From: a virus
DNA: 26,313 bases
IMG/VR virus record: IMGVR_UViG_3300025879_000091
Location: 1-26,313 of that record
Direction: 5' to 3' (one strand)
Shown here: positions 18,592-26,029 of the stretch, piece after piece
Numbering within the stretch: position 1 is the stretch's first letter
Layout of the letters: each line of letters starts with the position of its first letter
Translations under genes and position numbers: made by a program
Notes under the pieces: model-generated
What the model saw: only the letters and a program-made list of their open reading frames with translations
Told to the model about the DNA's origin: nothing
Databases searched by the model: none

Positions 18592-19329
18592 ATGAGTAAT
18601 CCCTGGTTAACAAAAGACAGATCAGAAACAGCAAACAATAGGCTACCCGACAGGGTAATGCCTAACGGAACCGTTGTGCAAAATCCAGCACTTGGAATTA
18701 ATGTATACAAGAATATCTTTACCGAAGAGCAGTGTAAGGATATAATTGGTACCTTAGAAGGCAACCTTACTGACAGCCAGCACTTTTCTTGGGAAGGTGC
18801 TAAGGTTACAGAGGGGCATGAGGCTATCCTGGAAGCTAGAAATTGTTTAGACTTTAAGATAGGCCAAAAAAATTTAGGACCAGAAACTGATTGGAACAAG
18901 GATCTTTATAGAATTCACGAAGATTCATTTCGGTCAATATACCCACACGTAGAAGACTATGGCCAATACTGGGGCGTAGTCATGAGATACTATGAAGTGT
19001 TCAACTACGTAAAATATGAGGGCACGGGAAAACATTTCGCAGTACATGCTGATCATGGTCCAGCATACGTAACTACGGTTTCAGCAGTCGCTTATCTAAA
19101 TGACGACTATGACGGGGGAGAGATTGTGTTCCCCAGGTTTAACCTATCGATTAAGCCTGAGCCAGGTGATTTGGTGGTATTTCCATCAACATATATCTAC
19201 GAGCATTCATCAGAGCCAATCGTAAATGGAAACAAATACTCTATTGTTGTCATGACAGACTATAACGATAGGGGCGGAGCAAAGTACTTCGACTATACAA
19301 AAGTAGATACAAGCAAGCTAACATATTAA
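18592..19329 (+). CDS. 2OG-Fe(II) oxygenase, P4H-like, subfamily A (245 aa)
   Basis: A prolyl-4-hydroxylase-type fold (2OG-FeII_Oxy_3 pattern). The iron triad is H152-x-D154 (VHADHG) and H205 (YEHSSEP), with K215 (NKYSIVV) as likely 2-oxoglutarate anchor. The signature YLNDDYDGGEIVFP lies between them, with PGDLVVFPS before the distal His. N-terminal residues 35-140 are the usual helical support. Expected chemistry is hydroxylation with 2-oxoglutarate, O2 and Fe(II), giving succinate and CO2; the substrate is unknown. It is the first gene after the terminator, leaderless, and closest to the next gene in sequence. Confidence 0.85.
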   Translation: MSNPWLTKDRSETANNRLPDRVMPNGTVVQNPALGINVYKNIFTEEQCKDIIGTLEGNLTDSQHFSWEGAKVTEGHEAILEARNCLDFKIGQKNLGPETDWNKDLYRIHEDSFRSIYPHVEDYGQYWGVVMRYYEVFNYVKYEGTGKHFAVHADHGPAYVTTVSAVAYLNDDYDGGEIVFPRFNLSIKPEPGDLVVFPSTYIYEHSSEPIVNGNKYSIVVMTDYNDRGGAKYFDYTKVDTSKLTY

Positions 19330-19338
19330 GAGGGAGAC

Positions 19339-20046
19339 ATGGACAACTCAATCGAGTCACACGAGAAAAGACTTCACGACTGGTACGCTATTGAAGAGCA
19401 AACCTGGAGTGACATAACAGATCTTGGTAATGGGATCATGGTTTACCATGGCGTCTTGAAGCCAGAGCTAGACATTATTAATAGGCTAGAGACAGTAGTG
19501 TCTGACCCTACTAATAATTACAACTATGCAGAAGCAATGGTTGGGTACGGAATGAAGATGCCAGAGTATAGAGACTGCTTCGATATCAAGTTTAAAAAAA
19601 CAGATATTGAGGGAGACACATCAGAAGCCTCTCTAAAACTGCAGTCTTTGTGGGAAGACGTTCAGTTTAGAAAGCTACAGGCAGTTAAGCACTACACCAA
19701 ACAGTTTAATGTGGGAGAGCTTAGATACTGGGAAGCTTTAAACTTTGTAAAGTATGGCACAGGCCAGCACTTTCAAGAGCACACAGACCATGGTTTCTCT
19801 TACAATTGTGTAGTATCCCTAGTGGGCTACGTTAATGACGACTATGAGGGTGGAGAGATAAACTTTAGAATGCAGGGGGTCAAGATCAAGCCAAAGGCTG
19901 GAGATCTTTTTGTATTCCCATCAAACTATATGTTCCCGCACCAAGCTATGCCAGTTAAGAGCGGGACAAAGTATTCAATCGTAACGATGCTCGACTACTC
20001 AAATAAGTTTCATAATGACAAGTTCTACGCAGAGACTGGAGAGTAG
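19339..20046 (+). CDS. 2OG-Fe(II) oxygenase, P4H-like, subfamily A (235 aa)
   Basis: Ribosome-binding site AGAGGGAGAC, ATG at 19339. The triad is H148-x-D150 (EHTDHG) and H201 (FPHQAMP); K211 (TKYSIV) is the likely co-substrate residue. YVNDDYEGGEINFRMQG and AGDLFVFPS complete the pattern. It shares with the preceding gene the YW-x2-x-NFVKY block before the first His and a similar length, so the two are a tandem duplication that has diverged. All catalytic residues are intact. Substrate unknown. Confidence 0.85.
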   Translation: MDNSIESHEKRLHDWYAIEEQTWSDITDLGNGIMVYHGVLKPELDIINRLETVVSDPTNNYNYAEAMVGYGMKMPEYRDCFDIKFKKTDIEGDTSEASLKLQSLWEDVQFRKLQAVKHYTKQFNVGELRYWEALNFVKYGTGQHFQEHTDHGFSYNCVVSLVGYVNDDYEGGEINFRMQGVKIKPKAGDLFVFPSNYMFPHQAMPVKSGTKYSIVTMLDYSNKFHNDKFYAETGE

Positions 20047-20049
20047 CCT

Positions 20050-20760
20050 TTGAAAAAGGTAAATGTTTATACTGGCAGTAATCAGTATGGAAAGATAGAT
20101 CAGCTACCCTTGCAGAGGGATTGGATGGACACCACTTTTGACAGGCATGCCTATCAGTGTTTCCCAATGTCTTTGGTAAATAGGCTTGGCTGGGGTATAT
20201 CATATCCAGAAGACATTACCTTTGTTTGGGACGGAGTAAATGACTCTACTGACAAGCATGTCACTGTTCTGTCTGGACATAAGTATGTGCACAGCGGCAG
20301 AGGCAACCGCACTATAAGCTTCTTTACCGACCTGGTCTTTGATTTTGAAGAAACCACATCACTATTGACCATGCCAGTCCCAAATCAATTTATAAGGGGT
20401 GCACAGTGTATATCGACCATTATAAGCCCCTCAGCACTCCAAGGAGAGCTTCCCATAGCATGGATGATCACAGAGCCTAACATCGAAATTACTATCCCTG
20501 CTGGGACTCCTGTGGCTGCTATCATGCCAGTATCTCTTACTGGACTCCAGGAATATGAGGTTTCTGTCCATAATCAGAGGCCACCCCATGAAGACTATTC
20601 CTGGAAGAACCGAATGAGAGAGCGTGGAGAAAAGAGCCAAGAGTTGAATATGGCAGGGGAGTGGACACACTTCTACAGAGACGCAGTAGATCATAATGGA
20701 GATCCACAGGGTGAGCACGAAGCAAAAAAGGTTATAATGAAGGTGAATTATGAGTTCTAA
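20050..20760 (+). CDS. DUF6065-like / cupin-like protein (236 aa), TTG start
   Basis: It starts at a TTG 3 nt after the previous stop; no in-frame ATG is near. The pattern RHAYQCFPMSLVNRLGWGIS followed by ITFVWDG fits what I recall of the DUF6065 family of phage and bacterial proteins; not searched. The C-terminal half (PVPNQFIRGAQCISTI, ITEPNIEITIPAGTPVAAIM) reads like a double-stranded beta-helix. No HxD pair is seen, so it is not an obvious oxygenase. It sits inside the oxygenase block and overlaps the next gene by 11 nt. Biochemical role unknown. Confidence 0.65.
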   Translation: MKKVNVYTGSNQYGKIDQLPLQRDWMDTTFDRHAYQCFPMSLVNRLGWGISYPEDITFVWDGVNDSTDKHVTVLSGHKYVHSGRGNRTISFFTDLVFDFEETTSLLTMPVPNQFIRGAQCISTIISPSALQGELPIAWMITEPNIEITIPAGTPVAAIMPVSLTGLQEYEVSVHNQRPPHEDYSWKNRMRERGEKSQELNMAGEWTHFYRDAVDHNGDPQGEHEAKKVIMKVNYEF

Positions 20761-21484
20761 AAAGATTACATTTATTGCAGATTCTTATGCAGTGGATCCA
20801 AAAGACAACGAGACTGATCCAGGGCCAATCGGAAAGACGATCCCCGAGTGGTATCGCAATGCAGACAGATACTACAAAGACCCCTCTGGTCAGAATTATA
20901 AAGACCAGCAAGGTAACAATATCCATAGCTGGAAGTCTTGTCCTGTGGTCTATGACGGCATGGACTCTGGTTATGCATTTAAGACCCCATGTGACCTAAA
21001 GTTTACCAGGGATGATAGCGGAGTCCCCCATGTAGAGATTCTTGACAGCAGGTTCCCAAACTTTGTTCAGGAGCGTCCCCCTATGCCTGGATTCCAGGTG
21101 CCGTGGGGCTACGACGCTTTTCATTTTGCTTGGTACGGAGAGTGGGCGGTAAAGCTCCCAAAGGGGTATAGCGCACTATACGTACAGCCAATCAATAGAT
21201 ATGAGCTACCGTTTGAAACAACTAGCGGCTTTATTGACAGTGATGTTGTAAACCTATTCGGAACTGTCCCATTCTTCTTGGCAAAAGATTTCGAGGGCAT
21301 TCTTCCAAAGGGCACTCCATTCCTACAAATCATTCCGTTCAAAAGAGAGAACTGGGACTCCGAGTACGAGTACCCAGATCAGATGAAAATTTATAATGAC
21401 AATATGGAAAACATTAAGAAATACAGAACATCAAAAGGCGGGGTATATCTTAATGAGGTTTGGGAGAGAAGGAAGTATAACTAA
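20750..21484 (+). CDS. DUF6065-like / cupin-like protein (244 aa)
   Basis: The ATG at 20750 lies inside the previous gene; AAGGTGAATT precedes it. The N-terminal part has IPEWYRNADRYY and SWKSCPVVYDGMDSGYAFKT, recalling small phage proteins near 2OG oxygenase genes in aquatic phages. The C-terminal part (LPKGYSALYVQPINRYELPF, then ILPKGTPFLQIIPFKRENW) parallels the IPAGTPVAAIMPV segment of its neighbour, so the pair are distant homologues. Possible accessory or substrate-handling protein; this rests on neighbourhood only. Confidence 0.6.
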   Translation: MSSKKITFIADSYAVDPKDNETDPGPIGKTIPEWYRNADRYYKDPSGQNYKDQQGNNIHSWKSCPVVYDGMDSGYAFKTPCDLKFTRDDSGVPHVEILDSRFPNFVQERPPMPGFQVPWGYDAFHFAWYGEWAVKLPKGYSALYVQPINRYELPFETTSGFIDSDVVNLFGTVPFFLAKDFEGILPKGTPFLQIIPFKRENWDSEYEYPDQMKIYNDNMENIKKYRTSKGGVYLNEVWERRKYN

Positions 21485-21486
21485 TT

Positions 21487-21501
21487 ATATCCATGGGATA
21501 T
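21487..21501. promoter_or_regulatory. ATATCC inverted repeat over promoter
   Basis: ATATCC-ATG-GGATAT, perfect 6-bp arms, overlapping the TG of the extended -10 for 21516. The placement suits a repressor site. Confidence 0.35.
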
Positions 21502-21509
21502 GTTAAAAT
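21501..21509 (+). promoter_or_regulatory. Extended -10, leaderless start for 21516
   Basis: TGT-TAAAAT with exactly 6 nt to the ATG, the same arrangement as before 10874. Confidence 0.6.
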
Positions 21510-21515
21510 AGACTT

Positions 21516-22232
21516 ATGACAAATCATCAAGAAGCACACGAAGGCGCAAACCTATATGAAAGCGATTTCTATAGAGGTCCAGACCCATACTCCATTACGC
21601 CATCTGGTTATTTTGGTAATTCTGCGGACAATATTGTAGAAATTGAAAACTTCCTTACCCCAGAAGAAATCTCATACCTGAAGAACTTCATGAAAACTAA
21701 TACCCACTGGGACTATACAGAAGATCAGTATAACGATGAGGGGGTTCAGATCTATGATGCCTCTTATTGGAAAGATCGGGTAGCTACCTGGAATACTCTG
21801 ACAGAAGCTAACCCAGAAGTTCTTGTGGTAATTTCTAACGCAGTAGCCAGATTTAAGCCAATTGTCGAAAAGTTTTTTAACGTAACAGCTTTCCCAACTA
21901 AGCCAGCCTTGGTCCGTTGGACACCAGGGACTCTTCAAAATCCACATGCAGATAAAGAGCTGCACCTAGGCGACGACGCAGGAAAGCCTAATGCTTTCCC
22001 TTGGTATGACCTAGCAGGATTATTCTACCTAAATGATGAGTATGAAGGCGGAGAGCTCTTTTTCCCAAATCAGGGGATTCAGTTTAAGCCAAAAGTAGGT
22101 GCCGCATACTTTTTCCCAGGGGACATGAACTATATACACGGCATTACAGAGATTACCTCTGGTGAAAGATATACTGTTCCATTCTTCTGGACAATTACAG
22201 AGCTAGGAGAGTTTGATGCCAAATATAGTTAG
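21516..22232 (+). CDS. 2OG-Fe(II) oxygenase, P4H-like, subfamily B (238 aa)
   Basis: Leaderless start. The triad is H144-x-D146 (NPHADKELH) and H208 (YIHGITEI), with R218 (GERYTVPFFW) as co-substrate anchor. YLNDEYEGGELFFPNQGI and VGAAYFFPG complete the fold. The arginine anchor and HG-x-TE-x-TSG segment set this subfamily (also 24061, 24713, and the partial gene at the right edge) apart from the lysine-type enzymes at 18592 and 19339. The N-terminus begins with an Asp/Tyr-rich segment and IVEIENFLTPEE. Intact and probably active; substrate unknown. Confidence 0.85.
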   Translation: MTNHQEAHEGANLYESDFYRGPDPYSITPSGYFGNSADNIVEIENFLTPEEISYLKNFMKTNTHWDYTEDQYNDEGVQIYDASYWKDRVATWNTLTEANPEVLVVISNAVARFKPIVEKFFNVTAFPTKPALVRWTPGTLQNPHADKELHLGDDAGKPNAFPWYDLAGLFYLNDEYEGGELFFPNQGIQFKPKVGAAYFFPGDMNYIHGITEITSGERYTVPFFWTITELGEFDAKYS

Positions 22233-23166
22233 AGGTGGAACTGGTTGGGGCCAGGACCCAGTGTCTCCAGAGATCTTGGACTCAGTAAAGTTTGAAGAGT
22301 TTTACCCAAAGATTCATGTGTATAAAAACTTGTTGCCAAGTGCTGAGAGGCTAGTAGAGATTCTTAAAGAGTCTGGACAAGACAGGGCAGCATCTTATTA
22401 CTTTAACATGTGGGATAAGTGGCATGTATTCGGAGAAACAATTGGTGGGATAAACTTTAATCCAATTTACGAAGACCTTGTAGATGAAGAAAAGAAGGCA
22501 GCAGAAGAAGTTATTGTTAGAGAGCTGAATAATGCTTTTGCAACCGCAACGCAACACTACATGAGGTACAACAATGTAACTAAGGGCGATGACTGGACAA
22601 CCATGGGGCCATCAATTTGCAAGTATGATTCCGAGATGGAGCATTGTGGAATTGACTACCTTAGCATGAAATACCACACAGACTATGACTTTATTCGTGG
22701 AGATGAGCCTGGAGACAAGTTCGCTATTACTTGTACGATGTATCTTAATGATGACTATGAGGGCGGAGAAATGTGGTTTAACTTAAGCGGAAGTGCCGCA
22801 GACTCGTTTGGAGAGATCCCACTAAAAGACTCTGAGATCAATATCTACAAGCCACAAGCTGGTGACGTTTTGGTTTTCCCATCGGGACATCCAGACGTGC
22901 TTTCCGAAGATAGTACGTACTTTCACGGGGTAAGTAGGACTTGGAAGTCAGAGGAGAACCCCTCTAACAAATACTTTATTAGGTCATATTACCTAATCCC
23001 GTTTGAGGGAACTCCAGAGTGGTTAGCAGGACAAGACAAGTATGGAGAAGAGGTCTGGGAGAAGATGGAGACCGAGAGAATTAAGTCAAGGGTAAAGACC
23101 CACCAAGAACTTCAAATTCTGAAAACGAGGACATCTGCCAGCGATAAGGAGTGCGGTCTATACTGA
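22216..23166 (+). CDS. 2OG-Fe(II) oxygenase, P4H-like, subfamily C (316 aa)
   Basis: I choose the ATG at 22216 (AGGAG six nt upstream) over an adjacent TTG. It overlaps the previous gene by 17 nt. Triad: H154-x-D156 (KYHTDYDF) and H237 (YFHGVSR); K252 (NKYFIRSYY) is the likely co-substrate contact. YLNDDYEGGEMWFNLSG is followed by a 25-residue insert before AGDVLVFPSG, making it longer than the A and B types. A C-terminal helical tail has about 50 residues. Closest to the next gene; substrate unknown. Confidence 0.85.
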   Translation: MPNIVRGGTGWGQDPVSPEILDSVKFEEFYPKIHVYKNLLPSAERLVEILKESGQDRAASYYFNMWDKWHVFGETIGGINFNPIYEDLVDEEKKAAEEVIVRELNNAFATATQHYMRYNNVTKGDDWTTMGPSICKYDSEMEHCGIDYLSMKYHTDYDFIRGDEPGDKFAITCTMYLNDDYEGGEMWFNLSGSAADSFGEIPLKDSEINIYKPQAGDVLVFPSGHPDVLSEDSTYFHGVSRTWKSEENPSNKYFIRSYYLIPFEGTPEWLAGQDKYGEEVWEKMETERIKSRVKTHQELQILKTRTSASDKECGLY

Positions 23167-24080
23167 TGTCAGAGCTAGAGTACTATGATTTAGAAGGTGC
23201 ACCCATGGTTAGGGTGTACAAAAATCTGCTACCTAGCATAGATAGAATTCACGAGGTTCTAATTGATTCAGAGAAGAACCCCGAAAAGTACAGCAGGTTT
23301 GGTGGATGGAGACAGTGGAACAACTTAGGAACTCAGGTTCCAGCTGGTCTTGGCGGATATTCTAAAGAATACGTTGGAAAAGATACATCATTTTTTTGGC
23401 CTGATTTAATAAGTTCAGATCTTCATAAAGAAGAGGTATCGCTATTGTCTGAGATGTATGATGCCTATTTTATAAGTCTTGAACACTATTCCAAAAGTCA
23501 TGGTTTAGATTATGGACTGGAGACTTTTCCAGATGGCCCAGCCTTCTATAAGTATGATCATTCTCTCCAAGCACCTACCCCAAATACTCCAGAATTCCAT
23601 ATGAACTACCATACCGACTTTGCATTTTCGCTGAAGGGTAACCCAGGGAAAAAGTCAATTACCACAACGACTATGTATTTAAATGACAACTATCTGGGCG
23701 GAGAAGTCGTGTATAATATAGAGCCAAGACTAGCTAGGCCATACTACAAGAGGTCAGAGCAGTTTGCCAAAGATGAGTCTTACTATTCTGGAAGGGTTGT
23801 TCTTACTCCAGAAAAAGGAGACGTCGTTGTTTTTCCATCTGGAAATCCAGAATATCTTTCAGAAAACGGCTACTACTTTCACTGTGTAAATAGGGTCCAG
23901 GGAGGGGATAAATACTTTGTTAGCTTTTTTAACTCGTACCTGTATCATGGATCAGAAGAGTACCAGGCTGGAGTAGAAGAATACGGAGAAGATTTATGGA
24001 CATGGCTAGAACAAAGACGAACATTCCAAGCAGGATTTAGAAAGAAAGCGGTATCATTAAATGACCCAGGAAAAGAATAG
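23166..24080 (+). CDS. 2OG-Fe(II) oxygenase, P4H-like, subfamily C (304 aa)
   Basis: The ATG at 23166 overlaps the previous stop as TGATG. A GTG at 23151 is also in frame but lies on the only Shine-Dalgarno sequence (AAGGAG), so I prefer the ATG. Triad: H149-x-D151 (NYHTDFAF) and H239 (YFHCVNR), with K249. YLNDNYLGGEVVYNIEPR leads into a long insert, as in the previous gene, then KGDVVVFPSGNPEYLS. Tandem duplicate of 22216-23166. It overlaps the next gene by 20 nt. Confidence 0.85.
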   Translation: MSELEYYDLEGAPMVRVYKNLLPSIDRIHEVLIDSEKNPEKYSRFGGWRQWNNLGTQVPAGLGGYSKEYVGKDTSFFWPDLISSDLHKEEVSLLSEMYDAYFISLEHYSKSHGLDYGLETFPDGPAFYKYDHSLQAPTPNTPEFHMNYHTDFAFSLKGNPGKKSITTTTMYLNDNYLGGEVVYNIEPRLARPYYKRSEQFAKDESYYSGRVVLTPEKGDVVVFPSGNPEYLSENGYYFHCVNRVQGGDKYFVSFFNSYLYHGSEEYQAGVEEYGEDLWTWLEQRRTFQAGFRKKAVSLNDPGKE

Positions 24081-24711
24081 CATCCCAAAACTAGAATCAA
24101 AGTCTTTTGTATTTTTTAAAGACGAAGTTATCACTAACGGCAAAGGACAGCTAGGAGTAGAGAGAAACAGGATTGTAGAGATTCCTGGATTCGTCTCTGA
24201 AGAGATGTCAAAGTCTCTGGTTGAATACTTTAAGAAAGAAGACAGATGGGGAGAGACGGCTTTTAATGGATCTCACGGCGCCCCCGTAGAAGCTGGAAGT
24301 TCAAAGCCATCTGACTTTGGGCTAGAAGACGCTGTCTTTATGACTATAAACTCAAAGCTACAAGAGGCTGTATCGGCTGTTTATGGCAAATTTATAACGC
24401 CATCATCCATACATGCTCAAAAGTGGGACGTAGGGTCTTCCGCAAATCCTCACTCAGACAACTCTGACTTCGAGGGGAATCCAACAGAAGGATTTGAAAA
24501 CCTAAAGTATGTTGGAATACTTTACCTTAACGACGACTATGAAGGTGGAGATCTTTTCTTCCCAGAGCATGATATATCCATACACCCGAACCCAGGGTCA
24601 ATGTATATATTTAGTGGCGGTGTAGAAAACATTCACGGTGTTACAGAAATTACTTCTGGCACCAGATACTCAATAGTCTCTTTTTGGGATGTTGCGAAAG
24701 GGGGCCAGTAA
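24061..24711 (+). CDS. 2OG-Fe(II) oxygenase, P4H-like, subfamily B (216 aa)
   Basis: The ATG at 24061 lies inside the previous gene, so translation is coupled. Triad: H131-x-D133 (NPHSDNSD) and H192 (NIHGVTEI), with R202 (TRYSIVSFW). YLNDDYEGGDLFFPEHDI and PGSMYIFSG complete the domain. It is the shortest complete enzyme of the block. The N-terminal residues 1-60 include IVEIPGFVSEEM, paralogous to IVEIENFLTPEE in 21516. Intact; substrate unknown. Confidence 0.85.
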   Translation: MTQEKNSIPKLESKSFVFFKDEVITNGKGQLGVERNRIVEIPGFVSEEMSKSLVEYFKKEDRWGETAFNGSHGAPVEAGSSKPSDFGLEDAVFMTINSKLQEAVSAVYGKFITPSSIHAQKWDVGSSANPHSDNSDFEGNPTEGFENLKYVGILYLNDDYEGGDLFFPEHDISIHPNPGSMYIFSGGVENIHGVTEITSGTRYSIVSFWDVAKGGQ

Positions 24712-24712
24712 T

Positions 24713-25996
24713 ATGGTCTGGAACCCAGCATCTGATAACTTTAACATGTATTCTGGATTAGTGGCCGAGGCTCCAGAGTTTATCGGAGAGTCTCAGGCGT
24801 CCGATGTAATTAAGTTTTTTGATAAGCAAGACACATCTTGTGCCCTGCATCCTCACACTCACCACACCCCAAATAACGAAGACGTCTCTGATAATTTTTC
24901 GTGGGATAAAGAGTGTATTAATCTGCAGGGAAGCCCCTCATCTGAAATTGATAAATCAAAGCTCGATAACATATTTGGAATCTCGGGTCTTATAAAGCAA
25001 ATGCAAGACGCTGTAGCCAGGAGTACAAATGAAGATGTTGAGTTAGCAAAGGTTGTCTTTCATAAATACACTCCAAACTCTTCTGGCCCAGAGCATATCG
25101 ATGTATGGCCACAGGCTTCTTTACTTTACCTTAATGATGACTACGAAGGCGGCGAGTTATATTTTCCTAATCAAGATTTAGAGATTTCTCCAAAAGGTAG
25201 GTCTCTTCTAATCTTCAATGGCGGGGGAGACAACATGCATGGTGTTAAGAGAATTAGCTCTGGATATCGGTATGTTCTTGTAGCATTCTGGGAGTTTAGG
25301 GATAAAGCTAATTTGCAAAATTTTTGGGATAAAGAGAATAAAGAAGTTGACGAGAACAATGCCGTAGTGTCTAAAGAAGTTTCCAGGCTGAGATCTTACA
25401 ACGAAAGTTCTACAGTCCTTTACGCCCATAGATTTCCAATATTTGAAATTCAGTCATTTGTTTCAAGCACTGAGGCCGAGAGATTAGAAGACTATCTTTC
25501 TATAAACGATTCCCGCGACGAGTGCTGGGGACCCATATGCTTTAGAGAGTACTGGGAGGCTATTGGAGGATCTTCAGACAAGTGGCCACAGCTTGTTCCA
25601 GGAATAGAAAAAGATACAATAAGCAAGTTGAGTAAAAAAATTAAAGATGCGGTAGAGTTCTTCCTAGATGGAGAGCAAGTGGAGTTCTCTAAGATGAAGG
25701 GGCACGAGCACCCAGAGGGTGCCTCAAGTCCACCACATGGACATGGCCCAGCCAGAGCGGTAGCAATTCTGGCATTAAATGACAGCTATGAAGGTGGCGA
25801 GGTTACAATACCCATGTATGGAATTTCCCTCAAGCTAGACCTGGGGTCTTTGTATATTTTCCGTGAAGGCGACGATGTACCCAATGGCGTTGCTAAGGTT
25901 ATTTCTGGTACTAGGCATATCATCATGTCTCACTGGCAGCCAGTAGGTCATCCGTATAATTCTGCAGGGGCCTCTGAGCGAAATTTCCTGGTATAA
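24713..25996 (+). CDS. Tandem 2OG oxygenase: active-type plus degenerate domain (427 aa)
   Basis: I choose the ATG at 24713 (AAAGGGGG eight nt upstream) over the ATG at 24689. Domain 1 (about 1-195) is intact: H128-x-D130 (EHIDVW), H176 (MHGVKR), R186 (YRYVLVAFW), with YLNDDYEGGELYFPNQ. A linker (196-235) leads to domain 2 (about 236-415), with LNDSYEGGEVTIPMYG and R401 kept. There the first motif reads H342-G-H344 and the distal His is N391 (VPNGV). Domain 2 therefore has H-H-N instead of H-D-H and is probably not a standard oxygenase. Fusion or duplication of subfamily B. Confidence 0.85.
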   Translation: MVWNPASDNFNMYSGLVAEAPEFIGESQASDVIKFFDKQDTSCALHPHTHHTPNNEDVSDNFSWDKECINLQGSPSSEIDKSKLDNIFGISGLIKQMQDAVARSTNEDVELAKVVFHKYTPNSSGPEHIDVWPQASLLYLNDDYEGGELYFPNQDLEISPKGRSLLIFNGGGDNMHGVKRISSGYRYVLVAFWEFRDKANLQNFWDKENKEVDENNAVVSKEVSRLRSYNESSTVLYAHRFPIFEIQSFVSSTEAERLEDYLSINDSRDECWGPICFREYWEAIGGSSDKWPQLVPGIEKDTISKLSKKIKDAVEFFLDGEQVEFSKMKGHEHPEGASSPPHGHGPARAVAILALNDSYEGGEVTIPMYGISLKLDLGSLYIFREGDDVPNGVAKVISGTRHIIMSHWQPVGHPYNSAGASERNFLV

Positions 25997-25997
25997 T
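25989..25997 (+). promoter_or_regulatory. Extended -10 before the last gene
   Basis: TGG-TATAAT overlapping the end of the tandem oxygenase gene. The leader of about 25 nt contains AGGAG. Confidence 0.5.
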
Positions 25998-26029
25998 ATT
26001 ATATAAAGAATCTAGGAGATTGTTAAGAT

